The position numbers were made by a program, and so were the translations under genes. DNA of 64,000 nt from Prosopocoilus inquinatus (Eukaryota > Arthropoda > Insecta > Coleoptera > Lucanidae), in assembly GCA_036172665.1 (NCBI GenBank), contig CM069880.1, positions 3,598,501 through 3,662,500 of the forward strand, in the 5' to 3' direction. The notes beneath the pieces are model-generated. The model was not told where the DNA came from, searched no databases, and saw only the letters and a list, made by a program, of their open reading frames with translations. Below, piece after piece: positions 15,301 through 29,870 of this stretch. Positions within the stretch are counted from its first letter, which is position 1. Each line of letters opens with the position of its first letter.

Positions 15301-18300
15301 CAGTACAGGAACAACGCTAATACGTGTTGTTTCGTTTAAAACTATTTCCAGTTCCTGCTGCGTCCAAAAACTTTGTATCTCACATCAGACTTACTGCAGT
15401 CCATGGAAACGTCAAATAACATGTTAGATAAATAAGGATCGTTTAGATACATCACAGGAACAACGCTAATACGTGTTGTTTCGTTCAAAACTATTTCCAG
15501 ATTCTGCTGCGTCCGAGAACTTTGTATCTCACATCAGAATTACTGGAGTCCGTCCAAACGTCAAATAACATGAGAGATGAGTAAGGATCGATTAGATACA
15601 TCACAGGAACAACGCTAATATGTGTTGTTTCGTTTAAAACTATTTCCAGCTGCTGCTGCGTCCGAAAATTTCGTATCTCACATTAGAGTTACTGGAGTCC
15701 ATCGAAACGTCAAATAACATGAGAGATGAGTAAGGATCGATTAGATACATCACAGGAACAACGCTAATATGTGTTGTTTCGTTTAAAACTATTTCCAGCT
15801 GCTGCTGCGTCCAAAAACTTTGTATCTCACATCAGAGTTACTGGAGTCCATCCAAACGTAAAATAACATGATAGATGAGTAAGGATCGATTAGATACATC
15901 ACAGGAACATCGCTAATGCGTGTTGTTTCGTTTAGAACTATTTCCAGCTTCTGCTGCGTCCGAAAACGTCGTATCTCACATCAGAGTTACTGGAGTCCAT
16001 CCAAACGTAAAATAACATGATAGATGAGTAAGGATCGATTAGATACATCACAGGAACATCGCTAATGCGTGTTGTTTCGTTTAAAACTATTTCCAGCTTC
16101 TGCTGCGTCCGAAAACGTCGTATCTCACATCAAAGTTACTGGAGTCCATCGAAACGCCAAATAACATGATAGATGATTAAGGATCGATTAGATACATCAC
16201 AGGAACAACGCTAATGCGTGTTGTTTTGTTTAAAACTATTTCCAGCTTCTGCTGCGTCCGAGAACTTCGTATCTCACATCAGAGTTACTGGTGTCCTTCC
16301 AAACGTCAAATAACATAATAGATGAGAAAGGATCGATTAGATACATCACAGGAACAACGCTAATACGTGTTGTTTCGTTTAAAACTATTTCCAGCTTCTG
16401 CTGCGTCCGAAAACGTCGTATCTCACATCAGAGTTACTGGAGTCCATCGAAACGTCAAATAACATGATAGATAAGTAAGGATCGATTAGATACAGCACAG
16501 GAACAACGCTAATACGTGTTGTTTCGTTTAAAACTATTTCCAGCTCCTGCTGCGTCCAAAAACTTTGTATCTCACATCAGACTTACTGGAGTCCATCCAA
16601 ACGTCAAATAACATGTTAGATAAATAAGGATCGTTTAGATACATCACAGGAACAACGCTAATACGTGTTGTTTCGTTCAAAACTATTTCCAGCTTCTGCT
16701 GCGTCCGAGAACTTTGTATCTCACATCAGAGTTACTGGAGTCCATCGAAACGCCAAATAACATGAGAGATGAGTAAGGATCGATTAGATACATCACAGGA
16801 ACAACGCTAATGCGTGTTGTTTCGTTTAAAACTATTTCTAGCTTCAGCTGCGTCCGAGAACTTCGTATCTCACATCAAAGTTACTGGAGTCTATCGAAAC
16901 GTCAAATAACATGATAGATGAGTAAGGATCGATTAGATACATCACAGGAACAACGCTAATGCGTGTTGTTTCCTTTAAAACTATTTCTAGCTTCAGCTGC
17001 GTCCGAGAACTTCGTAACTCACATTAAAGTTACTGGAGTCCATCGAAACGCCAAATAACATGAGAGATGAGTAAGGATCGATTAGATACATCACAGGAAC
17101 AACGCTAATGCGTGTTGTTTCGTTTAAAACTATTTCCAGCTTCTGCTGCGTCCGTAAACGTCGTATCTCACATCAGAGTTACTGGAGTCCATCGAAACGC
17201 CAAATAACATGATAGATGAGTAAGGATCAATTAGATACATCACAGGAACAACGCTAATGCGTGTTGTTTCGTTTAAAACTATTTCCAGCTTGTGCTGCGT
17301 CCGTAAACGTCGTATCTCACATCAGAGTTACTGGAGTCCATCGAAACGTCAAATAACATAGTAGCTAAGTAAGGATCGATTAGATACATCACAGGAACAA
17401 CGCTAATACGTGTTGTTTCGTTCAAAACTACCTCCAGCTTCTGCTGCGTCCGAGAACTTCGTATCTCACATCAAAGTTACTGGAGTCCATCGAAACGCCA
17501 AATAACATGATAGATGAGTAAGGATCGATTAGATACATCACAGGAACAACGCTAATGCGTGTTGTTGCGCTTAAAACTATTTCCAGCTTCTGCTGCGTCC
17601 GTAAACGTCGTATCTCACATCAGAGTTACTGGAGTCCATCGAAACGTCAAATAACATGATAGATGAGTAAGGATCGATTAGATACATCACAGGAACAACG
17701 CTAATGCGTGTTGTTTGCTTTAAAACTATTTCTAGCTTCAGCTGCGTCCGAGAACTTCGTAACTCACATCAAAGTTACTGGAGTCCATCGAAACGCCAAA
17801 TAACATGAGAGATGAGTAAGGATCGATTAGATACATCACAGGAACAACGCTAATGCGTGTTGTTTCGTTTAAAACTATTTCCAGCTGCTGCTGCGTCCGA
17901 AAATTTCGTATCTCACATTAGAGTTACTGGAGTCCATCCAAACGTCAAATAACATGTTAGATAAGTAAGGATCGTTTAGATACATCACAGGAACAACGCT
18001 AATACGTGCTGTTTCGTTCAAAACTATTTCCAGCTTCTGCTGTGTCCGAGAACTTTGTATCTCACATCAGACTTACTGGAGTCCATCCAAACGTAAAATA
18101 ACATGATAGATGAGTAAGGATCGATTAGATACATCACAGGAACATCGCTAATGCGTGTTGTTTCGTTTAAAACTATTTCCAGCTTCTGCTGCGTCCGAAA
18201 ACGTCGTATCTCACATCAGAGTTACTGGAGTCCATCGAAACGTCAAATAACATGATAGATAAGTAAGGATCGATTAGATACAGTACAGGAACAACGCTAA

Positions 18301-21300
18301 TACGTGTTGTTTCGTTTAAAACTATTTCCAGCTCCTGCTGCGTCCAAAAACTTTGTATCTCACATCAGACTTACTGGAGTCCATCGAAACGTCAAATAAC
18401 ATGTTAGATAAATAAGGATCGTTTAGATACATCACAGGAACAACGCTAATACGTGTTGTTTCGTTCAAAACTATTTCCAGCTTCTGCTGCGTCGAAGAAC
18501 TTTGTATCTCACATCAGAGTTACTGGAGTCCGTCCAAACGTCAAATAACATGAAAGATGAGTAAGGATCGATTAGATACATCACAGGAACAACGCTAATA
18601 TGTGTTGTTTCGTTTAAAACCATTTCCAGCTGCTGCTGCGTCCGAAAATTTCGTATCTCACATTAGAGTTACTGGAGTCCATCGAAACGTCAAATAACAT
18701 AGTAGCTAAGTAAGGATCGATTAGATACATCACAGGAACAACGCTAATACGTGTTGTTTCGTTTAAAACTATTTCCAGCTTCAGCTGCGTCCGAGAACTT
18801 CGTATCTCACATCAAAGTTACTGGAGTCCATCGAAACGCCAAATAACATGATAGATGAGTAAGGATCGATTAGATACATCACAGGAACAACGCTAATATG
18901 TGTTTTTTCGTTTAAAAGTATTTCCAGCTGCTGCTGCGTCCGAAAATTTCGTATCTCACATTAGAGTTACTGGAGTCCATCCAAACGTAAAATAACATGA
19001 TAGATGAGTAAGGATCGATTAGATACATCACAGGAACATCGCTAATACGTGTTGTTTCGTTTAAAACTATTTCCAGCTTCTGCTGCGTCCGAAAACGTCG
19101 TATCTCACATCAGAGTTACTGGAGTCCATCCAAACGTAAAATAACATGATAGATGAGTAAGGATCGATTAGATACATCACAGGAACATCGCTAATGCGTG
19201 TTGTTTCGTTTAAAACTATTTCCAGCTTCTGCTGCGTCCGAAAACGTCGTATCTCACATCAAAGTTACTGGAGTCAATCGAAACGCCAAATAACATGATA
19301 GATGAGTAAGGATCGATTAGATACATCACAGGAACAACGCTAATGCGTGTTGTTTCGTTTAAAACTATTTCCAGCTTCTGCTGCGTCCGAGAACTTCGTA
19401 TCTCACATCAGAGTTACTGGTGTCCATCCAAACGTCAAATAACATAATAGATGAGAAAGGATCGATTAGATACATCACAGGAACAACGCTAATACGTGTT
19501 GTTTCGTTTAAAACTATTTCCAGCTTCTGCTGCGTCCGAAAACGTCGTATCTCACATCAGTTACAGGAGTCCATCCAAACCTAAAATAACATGATAGATA
19601 AGTAAGGATCGATTAGATACAGCACAGGAACAACGCTAATACGTGTTGTTTCGTTTAAAACTATTTCCAGCTCCTGCTGCGTCCAAAAACTTTGTATCTC
19701 ACATCAGAGTTACTGGGGTCCATCCAAACGTCAAATAACATGTTAGATAAATAAGGATCGTTTAGATACATCACAGGAACAACGCTAATACGTGTTGTTT
19801 CGTTCAAAACTATTTCCAGCTTCTGCTGCGTCCGAGAACTTTGTATCTCACATCAGAGTTACTGGAGTTCATCGAAACGCCAAATAACATGATAGATGAG
19901 TAAGGATCGATTAGATACATCACAGGAACAACGCTAATGCGTGTTGTTTCGTTTAAAACTATTTCTAGCTTCAGCTGCGTCCGAGAACTTCGTATCTCAC
20001 ATCAAAGTTACTGGAGTCTATCGAAACGCCAAATAACATGATAGATGAGTAAGGATCGATTAGATACATCACAGGAACAACGCTAATGCGTGTTGTTTCC
20101 TTTAAAACTATTTCTAGCTTCAGCTGCGTCCGAGAACTTCGTAACTCACATAAAAGTTACTGGAGTCCATCGAAACGCCAAATAACATGAGAGATGAGTA
20201 AGGATCGATTAGATACAACACAGGAACAACGCTAATGCGTGTTGTTTTGTTTAAAACTGTTTCCAGCTTCTGCTGCGTCCGGAAATTTCGTATCTCACAT
20301 CATAGTTACTGGAGTCCATCGAAACGTCAAATAACATAGTAGATAAGTAAGGATCGATTAGATACATCACAGGAACAACGCTAATACGTGTTGTTTCGTT
20401 CAAAACTATTTCCAGCTTCTGCTGCGTCCGAGAACTTTGTATCTCACATCAGAGTTACTGGAGTCCATCGAAACGCCAAATAACATGAGAGATGAGTAAG
20501 GATCGATTAGATACATCACAGGAACAACGCTATAGCGTGTTGTTTCGTTTAAAACTATTTCTAGCTTCAGCTGCGTCCGAGAACTTCGTATCTCACATCA
20601 AAGTTACTGGAGTCTATCGAAACGCCAAATAACATGATAGATGAGTAAGGATCGATTAGATACATCACAGGAACAACGCTAATGCGTGTTGTTTCCTTTA
20701 AAACTATTTCTATCTTCAGCTGCGTCCGAGAACTTCGTAACTCACATTAAAGTTACTGGAGTCCATCGAAACGCCAAATAACATGAGAGATGAGTAAGGA
20801 TCGATTAGATACATCACAGGAACAACGCTAATGCGTGTTGTTTCGTTTAAAACTATTTCCAGCTTCTGCTGCGTCCGAAAACGTCGTATCTCACATCAAA
20901 GTTACTGGAGTCAATCGAAACGCCAAATAACATGATAGATGAGTAAGGATCGATTAGATACATCACAGGAACAACGCTAATGCGTGTTGTTTCGTTTAAA
21001 ACTATTTCCAGCTTCTGCTGCGTCCGAGAACTTCGTATCTCACATCAGAGTTACTGGTGTCCATCCAAACGTCAAATAACATAATAGATGAGAAAGGATC
21101 GATTAGATACATCACAGGAACAACGCTAATACGTGTTGTTTCGTTTAAAACTATTTCCAGCTTCTGCTGCGTCCGAAAACGTCGCATCTCACATCAGTTA
21201 CTGGAGTCCATCCAAACGTAAAATAACATGATAGATAAGTAAGGATCGATTAGATACAGCACAGGAACAACGCTAATACGTGTTGTTTCGTTTAAAACTA

Positions 21301-24300
21301 TTTCCAGCTCCTGCTGCGTCCAAAAACTTTGTATCTCACATCAGAGTTACTGGAGTCCATCCAAACGTCAAATAACATGTTAGATAAATAAGGATCGTTT
21401 AGATACATCACAGGAACAACGCTAATACGTGTTGTTTCGTTCAAAACTATTTCCAGCTTCTGCTGCGTCCGAGAACTTTGTATCTCACATCAGAGTTACT
21501 GGAGTTCATCGAAACGCCAAATAACATGATAGATGAGTAAGGATCGATTAGATACATCACAGGAACAACGCTAATGCGTGTTGTTTCCTTTAAAACTATT
21601 TCTAGCTTCAGCTGCGTCCGAGAACTTCGTAAAACACATAAAAGTTACTGGAGTCCATCGAAACGCCAAATAACATCAGAGATGAGTAAGGATCGATTAG
21701 ATACATCACAGGAACAACGCTAATGCGTGTTGTTTCGTTTAAAACTATTTCCAGCTTCTGCTGCGTCCGGAAATTTCGTATCTCACATCATAGTTACTGG
21801 AGTCCATCGAAACGTCAAATAACATAGTAGATAAGTAAGGATCGATTAGATACATCACAGGAACAACGCTAATACGTGTTGTTTCGTTCAAAACTATTTC
21901 CAGCTTCTGCTGCGTCCGAGAACTTTGTATCTCACATCAGAGTTACTGGAGTCCATCGAAACGCCAAATAACATGAGAGATGAGTAAGGATCGATTAGAT
22001 ACATCACAGGAACAACGCTAATGCGTGTTGTTTCGTTTAAAACTATTTCCAGCTGCTGCTGCGTCCGAAAATTTCGTATCTCACATTAGAGTTACTGGAG
22101 TCCATCCAAACGTCAAATAACATGTTAGATAAGTAAGGATCGTTTAGATACATCACAGGAACAACGCTAATACGTGCTGTTTCGTTCAAAACTATTTCCA
22201 GCTTCTGCTGTGTCCGAGAACTTTGTATCTCACATCAGACTTACTGGAGTCCATCCAAACGTAAAATAACATGATAGATGAGTAAGGATCGATTAGATAC
22301 ATCACAGGAACATCGCTAATGCGTGTTGTATCGTTTAAAACTATTTCCAGCTTCTGCTGCGTCCGAAAACGTCGTATCTCACATCAGAGTTACTGGAGTC
22401 CATCGAAACGTCAAATAACATGATAGATAAGTAAGGATCGATTAGATACAGTACAGGAACAACGCTAATACGTGTTGTTTCGTTTAAAACTATTTCCAGC
22501 TCCTGCTGCGTCCAAAAACTTTGTATCTCACATCAGACTTACTGGAGTCCATCGAAACGTCAAATAACATGTTAGATAAATAAGGATCGTTTAGATACAT
22601 CACAGGAACAACGCTAATACGTGTTGTTTCGTTCAAAACTATTTCCAGCTTCTGCTGCGTCGAAGAACTTTGTATCTCACATCAGAGTTACTGGAGTCCG
22701 TCCAAACGTCAAATAACATGAAAGATGAGTAAGGATCGATTAGATACATCACAGGAACAACGCTAATATGTGTTGTTTCGTTTAAAACCATTTCCAGCTG
22801 CTGCTGCGTCCGAAAATTTCGTATCTCACATTAAAGATACTGGAGTCCATCGAAACGTCAAATAACATAGTAGCTAAGTAAGGATCGATTAGATACATCA
22901 CAGGAACAACGCTAATACGTGTTGTTTCGTTTAAAACTATTTCCAGCTTCAGCTGCGTCCGAGAACTTCGTATCTCACATCAAAGTTACTGGAGTCCATC
23001 GAAACGCCAAATAACATGATAGATGAGTAAGGATCGATTAGATACATCACAGGAACCGCTAATACGTGTTGTTTCGTTCAAAACTATTTCCAGCTTCTGC
23101 TGCGTCGAAGAACTTTGTATCTCACATCAGAGTTACTGGAGTCCATCCAAACGTCAAATAACATGTTAGATAAATAAGGATCGTTTAGATACATCACAGG
23201 AACAACGCTAATACGTGTTGTTTCGTTCAAAACTATTTCCAGCTTCTGTTGCGTCCGAGAACTTTGTATCTCACATCAGAGTTACTGGAGTTCATCGAAA
23301 CGCCAAATAACATGATAGATGAGTAAGGATCGATTAGATACATCACAGGAACAACGCTAATGCGTGTTGTTTCGTTTAAAACTATTTCTAGCTTCAGCTG
23401 CGTCCGAGAACTTCGTATCTCACATCAAAGTTACTGGAGTCTATCGAAACGCCAAATAACATGATAGATGAGTAAGGATCGATTAGATACATCACAGGAA
23501 CAACGCTAATGCGTGTTGTTTCCTTTAAAACTATTTCTAGCTTCAGCTGCGTCCGAGAACTTCGTAACTCACATAAAAGTTACTGGAGTCCATCGAAACG
23601 CCAAATAACATGAGAGATGAGTAAGGATCGATTAGATACATCACAGGAACAACGCTAATGCGTGTTGTTTCGTTTAAAACTATTTCCAGCTTCTGCTGCG
23701 TCCGGAAATTTCGTATCTCACATCATAGTTACTGGAGTCCATCGAAACGTCAAATAACATAGTAGATAAATAAGGATCGATTAGATACATCACAGGAACA
23801 ACGCTAATACGTGTTGTTTCGTTCAAAACTATTTCCAGCTTCTGCTGCGTCCAAGAACATTGTATCTCACATCAGAGTTACTGGAGTCCATCGAAACGCC
23901 AAATAACATGAGAGAGGAGTAAGGATCGATTAGATACATCACAGGAACAACGCTAATGCGTGTTGTTTCGTTTAAAACTATTTCTAGCTTCAGCTGCGTC
24001 CGAGAACTTCGTATCTCACATCAAAGTTACTGGAGTCTATCGAAACGCCAAATAACATGATAGATGAGTAAGGATCGATTAGATACATCACAGGAACAAC
24101 GCTAATGCGTGTTGTTTCCTTTAAAACTATTTCTAGCTTCAGCTGCGTCCGAGAACTTCGTAACTCACATTAAAGTTACTGGAGTCCATCGAAACGCCAA
24201 ATAACATGAGAGATGAGTAAGGATCGATTAGATACATCACAGGAACAACGCTAATGCGTGTTGTTTCGTTTAAAACTATTTCCAGCTTCTGCTGCGTCCG

Positions 24301-27300
24301 TAAACGTCGTATCTCACATCAGAGTTACTGGAGTCCATCGAAACGCCAAATAACATGATAGATGAGTAAGGATCAATTAGATACATCACAGGAACAACGC
24401 TAATGCGTGTTGTTTCGTTTAAAACTATTTCCAGCTTCTGCTGCGTCCGTAAACGTCGTATCTCACATCAGAGTTACTGGAGTCCATCGAAACGTCAAAT
24501 AACATAGTAGCTAAGTAAGGATCGATTAGATACATCACAGGAACAACGCTAATACGTGTTGTTTCGTTCAAAACTACCTCCAGCTTCTGCTGCGTCCGAG
24601 AACTTCGTATCTCACATCAAAGTTACTGGAGTCCATCGAAACGCCAAATAACATGATAGATGAGTAAGGATCGATTAGATACATCACAGGAACAACGCTA
24701 ATGCGTGTTGTTTCGTTTAAAACTATTTCCAGCTTCTGCTGCGTCCGTAAACGTCGTATCTCACATCAGAGTTACTGGAGTCCATCGAAACGTCAAATAA
24801 CATGATAGATGAGTAAGGATCGATTAGATACATCACAGGAACAACGCTAATGCGTGTTGTTTCCTTTAAAACTATTTCTAGCTTCAGCTGCGTCCGAGAA
24901 CTTCGTAACTCTCATCAAAGTTACTGGAGTCCATCGAAACGCCAAATAACATGAGAGATGAGTAAGGATCGATTAGATACATCACAGGAACAACGCTAAT
25001 GCGTGTTGTTTCGTTTAAAACTATTTCCAGCTGCTGCTGCGTCCGAAAATTTCGTATCTCACATTAGAGTTACTGGAGTCCATCCAAACGTCAAATAACA
25101 TGTTAGATAAGTAAGGATCGTTTAGATACATCACAGGAACAACGCTAATACGTGCTGTTTCGTTCAAAACTATTTCCAGCTTCTGCTGTGTCCGAGAACT
25201 TTGTATCTCACATCAGACTTACTGGAGTCCATCCAAACGTAAAATAACATGATAGATGAGTAAGGATCGATTAGATACATCACAGGAACATCGCTAATGC
25301 GTGTTGTATCGTTTAAAACTATTTCCAGCTTCTGCTGCGTCCGAAAACGTCGTATCTCACATCAGAGTTACTGGAGTCCATCGAAACGTCAAATAACATG
25401 ATAGATAAGTAAGGATCGATTAGATACAGTACAGGAACAACGCTAATACGTGTTGTTTCGTTTAAAACTATTTCCAGCTCCTGCTGCGTCCAAAAACTTT
25501 GTATCTCACATCAGACTTACTGGAGTCCATCGAAACGTCAAATAACATGTTAGATAAATAAGGATCGTTTAGATACATCACAGGAACAACGCTAATACGT
25601 GTTGTTTCGTTCAAAACTATTTCCAGCTTCTGCTGCGTCGAAGAACTTTGTATCTCACATCAGAGTTACTGGAGTCCGTCCAAACGTCAAATAACATGAA
25701 AGATGAGTAAGGATCGATTAGATACATCACAGGAACAACGCTAATATGTGTTGTTTCGTTTAAAACCATTTCCAGCTGCTGCTGCGTCCGAAAATTTCGT
25801 ATCTCACATTAAAGATACTGGAGTCCATCGAAACGTCAAATAACATAGTAGCTAAGTAAGGATCGATTAGATACATCACAGGAACAACGCTAATACGTGT
25901 TGTTTCGTTTAAAACTATTTCCAGCTTCAGCTGCGTCCGAGAACTTCGTATCTCACATCAAAGTTACTGGAGTCCATCGAAACGCCAAATAACATGATAG
26001 ATGAGTAAGGATCGATTAGATACATCACAGGAACCGCTAATACGTGTTGTTTCGTTCAAAACTATTTCCAGCTTCTGCTGCGTCGAAGAACTTTGTATCT
26101 CACATCAGAGTTACTGGAGTCCATCCAAACGTCAAATAACATGTTAGATAAATAAGGATCGTTTAGATACATCACAGGAACAACGCTAATACGTGTTGTT
26201 TCGTTCAAAACTATTTCCAGCTTCTGCTGCGTCCGAGAACTTTGTATCTCACATCAGAGTTACTGGAGTTCATCGAAACGCCAAATAACATGATAGATGA
26301 GTAAGGATCGATTAGATACATCACAGGAACAACGCTAATGCGTGTTGTTTCGTTTAAAACTATTTCTAGCTTCAGCTGCGTCCGAGAACTTCGTATCTCA
26401 CATCAAAGTTACTGGAGTCTATCGAAACGCCAAATAACATGATAGATGAGTAAGGATCGATTAGATACATCACAGGAACAACGCTAATGCGTGTTGTTTC
26501 CTTTAAAACTATTTCTAGCTTCAGCTGCGTCCGAGAACTTCGTAACTCACATAAAAGTTACTGGAGTCCATCGAAACGCCAAATAACATGAGAGATGAGT
26601 AAGGATCGATTAGATACATCACAGGAACAACGCTAATGCGTGTTGTTTCGTTTAAAACTATTTCCAGCTTCTGCTGCGTCCGGAAATTTCGTATCTCACA
26701 TCATAGTTACTGGAGTCCATCGAAACGTCAAATAACATAGTAGATAAATAAGGATCGATTAGATACATCACAGGAACAACGCTAATACGTGTTGTTTCGT
26801 TCAAAACTATTTCCAGCTTCTGCTGCGACCGAGAACATTGTATCTCACATCAGAGTTACTGGAGTCCATCGAAACGCCAAATAACATGAGAGAGGAGTAA
26901 GGATCGATTAGATACATCACAGGAACAACGCTAATGCGTGTTGTTTCGTTTAAAACTATTTCTAGCTTCAGCTGCGTCCGAGAACTTCGTATCTCACATC
27001 AAAGTTACTGGAGTCTATCGAAACGCCAAATAACATGATAGATGAGTAAGGATCGATTAGATACATCACAGGAACAACGCTAATGCGTGTTGTTTCCTTT
27101 AAAACTATTTCTAGCTTCAGCTGCGTCCGAGAACTTCGTAACTCACATTAAAGTTACTGGAGTCCATCGAAACGCCAAATAACATGAGAGATGAGTAAGG
27201 ATCGATTAGATACATCACAGGAACAACGCTAATGCGTGTTGTTTCGTTTAAAACTATTTCCAGCTTCTGCTGCGTCCGTAAACGTCGTATCTCACATCAG

Positions 27301-29719
27301 AGTTACTGGAGTCCATCGAAACGCCAAATAACATGATAGATGAGTAAGGATCAATTAGATACATCACAGGAACAACGCTAATGCGTGTTGTTTCGTTTAA
27401 AACTATTTCCAGCTTCTGCTGCGTCCGTAAACGTCGTATCTCACATCAGAGTTACTGGAGTCCATCGAAACGTCAAATAACATAGTAGCTAAGTAAGGAT
27501 CGATTAGATACATCACAGGAACAACGCTAATACGTGTTGTTTCGTTCAAAACTACCTCCAGCTTCTGCTGCGTCCGAGAACTTCGTATCTCACATCAAAG
27601 TTACTGGAGTCCATCGAAACGCCAAATAACATGATAGATGAGTAAGGATCGATTAGATACATCACAGGAACAACGCTAATGCGTGTTGTTTCGTTTAAAA
27701 CTATTTCCAGCTTCTGCTGCCTCCGTAAACGTCGTATCTCACATCAGAGTTACTGGAGTCCATCGAAACGTCAAATAACATGATAGATGAGTAAGGATCG
27801 ATTAGATACATCACAGGAACAACGCTAATGCGTGTTGTTTCCTTTAAAACTATTTCTAGCTTCAGCTGCGTCCGAGAACTTCGTAACTCTCATCAAAGTT
27901 ACTGGAGTCCATCGAAACGCCAAATAACATGAGAGATGAGTAAGGATCGATTAGATACATCACAGGAACAACGCTAATGCGTGTTGTTTCGTTTAAAACT
28001 ATTTCCAGCTGCTGCTGCGTCCGAAAATTTCGTATCTCACATTAGAGTTACTGGAGTCCATCCAAACGTCAAATAACATGTTAGATAAGTAAGGATCGTT
28101 TAGATACATCACAGGAACAACGCTAATACGTGCTGTTTCGTTCAAAACTATTTCCAGCTTCTGCTGTGTCCGAGAACTTTGTATCTCACATCAGACTTAC
28201 TGGAGTCCATCCAAACGTAAAATAACATGATAGATGAGTAAGGATCGATTAGATACATCACAGGAACATCGCTAATGCGTGTTGTTTCGTTTAAAACTAT
28301 TTCCAGCTTCTGCTGCGTCCGAAAACGTCGTATCTCACATCAGAGTTACTGGAGTCCATCGAAACGTCAAATAACATGATAGATAAGTAAGGATCGATTA
28401 GATACAGTACAGGAACAACGCTAATACGTGTTGTTTCGTTTAAAACTATTTCCAGCTCCTGCTGCGTCCAAAAACTTTGTATCTCACATCAGACTTACTG
28501 GAGTCCATCGAAACGTCAAATAACATGTTAGATAAATAAGGATCGTTTAGATACATCACAGGAACAACGCTAATACGTGTTGTTTCGTTCAAAACTATTT
28601 CCAGCTTCTGCTGCGTCGAAGAACTTTGTATCTCACATCAGAGTTACTGGAGTCCGTCCAAACGTCAAATAACATGAAAGATGAGTAAGGATCGATTAGA
28701 TACATCACAGGAACAACGCTAATATGTGTTGTTTCGTTTAAAACCATTTCCAGCTGCTGCTGCGTCCGAAAATTTCGTATCTCACATTAGAGATACTGGA
28801 GTCCATCGAAACGTCAAATAACATAGTAGCTAAGTAAGGATCGATTAGATACATCACAGGAACAACGCTAATACGTGTTGTTTCGTTTAAAACTATTTCC
28901 AGCTTCAGCTGCGTCCGAGAACTTCGTATCTCACATCAAAGTTACTGGAGTCCATCGAAACGCCAAATAACATGATAGATGAGTAAGGATCGATTAGATA
29001 CATCACAGGAACAACGCTAATACGTGTTGTTTCGTTCAAAACTATTTCCAGCTTCTGCTGCGTCGAAGAACTTTGTATCTCACATCAGAGTTACTGGAGT
29101 CCATCCAAACGTCAAATAACATGTTAGATAAATAAGGATCGTTTAGATACATCACAGGAACAACGCTAATACGTGTTGTTTCGTTCAAAACTATTTCCAG
29201 CTTCTGCTGCGTCCGAGAACTTTGTATCTCACATCAGAGTTACTGGAGTTCATCGAAACGCCAAATAACATGATAGATGAGTAAGGATCGATTAGATACA
29301 TCACAGGAACAACGCTAATGCGTGTTGTTTCGTTTAAAACTATTTCTAGCTTCAGCTGCGTCCGAGAACTTCGTATCTCACATCAAAGTTACTGGAGTCT
29401 ATCGAAACGCCAAATAACATGATAGATGAGTAAGGATCGATTAGATACATCACAGGAACAACGCTAATGCGTGTTGTTTCCTTCAAAACTATTTCTAGCT
29501 TCAGCTGCGTCCGAGAACTTCGTAACTCACATAAAAGTTACTGGAGTCCATCGAAACGCCAAATAACATGAGAGATGAGTAAGGATCGATTAGATACATC
29601 ACAGGAACAACGCTAATGCGTGTTGTTTCGTTTAAAACTATTTCCAGCTTCTGCTGCGTCCGGAAATTTCGTATCTCACATCATAGTTACTGGAGTCCAT
29701 CGAAACGTCAAATAACATA
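9340..29719 (+). repeat. Higher-order repeats of about 20 monomers
   Basis: Rare monomer variants recur at long fixed intervals. The variant GATACAGTACAGG occurs at about 9349, 12174, 15298, 18280, 22445, 25423 and 28401. The last three are exactly 2978 bp apart, that is twenty 149-bp monomers minus 2 nt. The first of those two intervals contains the 2-nt deletion variant GGAACCGCTAAT near 23053, and the next contains it near 26033. Such shared private variants point to recent block amplification by unequal exchange. Earlier intervals (about 2.8, 3.1, 3.0 and 4.2 kb) fit 19, 21, 20 and 28 monomers. Confidence 0.8.
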
Positions 29720-29870
29720 AGTAGTAGGAATAGGCCGATTCTGGAACCTCCTCCGACCTTGACCAATAAAGTTCAAGGTCAAGGTCGGAGGAGGTTCCAG
29801 AATCGGCCTATTCCTGACGTGACCTCACCATGACCTTAAACTTCAAGGCCATGACCTTGAGGTGACCTCG
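29720..29870 (+). repeat. Left terminal inverted repeat
   Basis: About 150 bp matching the reverse complement of 48720-48869. The outer part (tip, hairpin and following TGACGTGACC) is nearly identical, with one base different in the hairpin loop. After about position 29830 it diverges, and it ends in a shared segment around CATGACCTTGAGGTGACCT. It is shorter than the several-hundred-bp TIRs reported for many Polintons. For a protein-primed polymerase, this tip should be the replication origin. Confidence 0.9.
29727..29814. repeat. Terminal 38-bp perfect inverted repeat (hairpin), left end
   Basis: Arms 29727-29764 and 29777-29814 are perfect 38-bp reverse complements separated by the 12-nt loop AATAAAGTTCAA. 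The outer arm begins GGAATAGGCC and the inner arm ends GGCCTATTCC. The same structure, with loop AATAAAATTCAA when read inward, lies at the right end. It would fold into a stable stem at a linear DNA end or in single-stranded DNA. Confidence 0.95.

Larger units (their letters stand above)
1..29719 (+). repeat. 149-bp satellite array, left arm (forward orientation)
   Basis: Tandem array of a monomer that I measured as 149 bp from successive copies of ACAGGAACAACG (for example 2318, 2467, 2616, 2765). At that period the array holds about 200 monomers. Landmarks in monomer order are GATCGATTAGATACATCACAGG, AACAACGCTAAT, GTTGTTTCGTTTAAAACTATTTCC, GCTGCGTCC, CTCACATCAGAGTTACTGG and AAATAACAT. Variants differ by scattered substitutions and rare 1-4 nt indels. 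The short open frames inside it are periodic by-products and I do not call them genes. Long homogeneous arrays like this are typical of centromeric, pericentromeric or other heterochromatic satellite; the location is inferred. Confidence 0.97.

Noticed and set aside
1..29719. CRISPR array
   Set aside because: The repeats are contiguous 149-bp monomers without spacers, in a eukaryotic setting.
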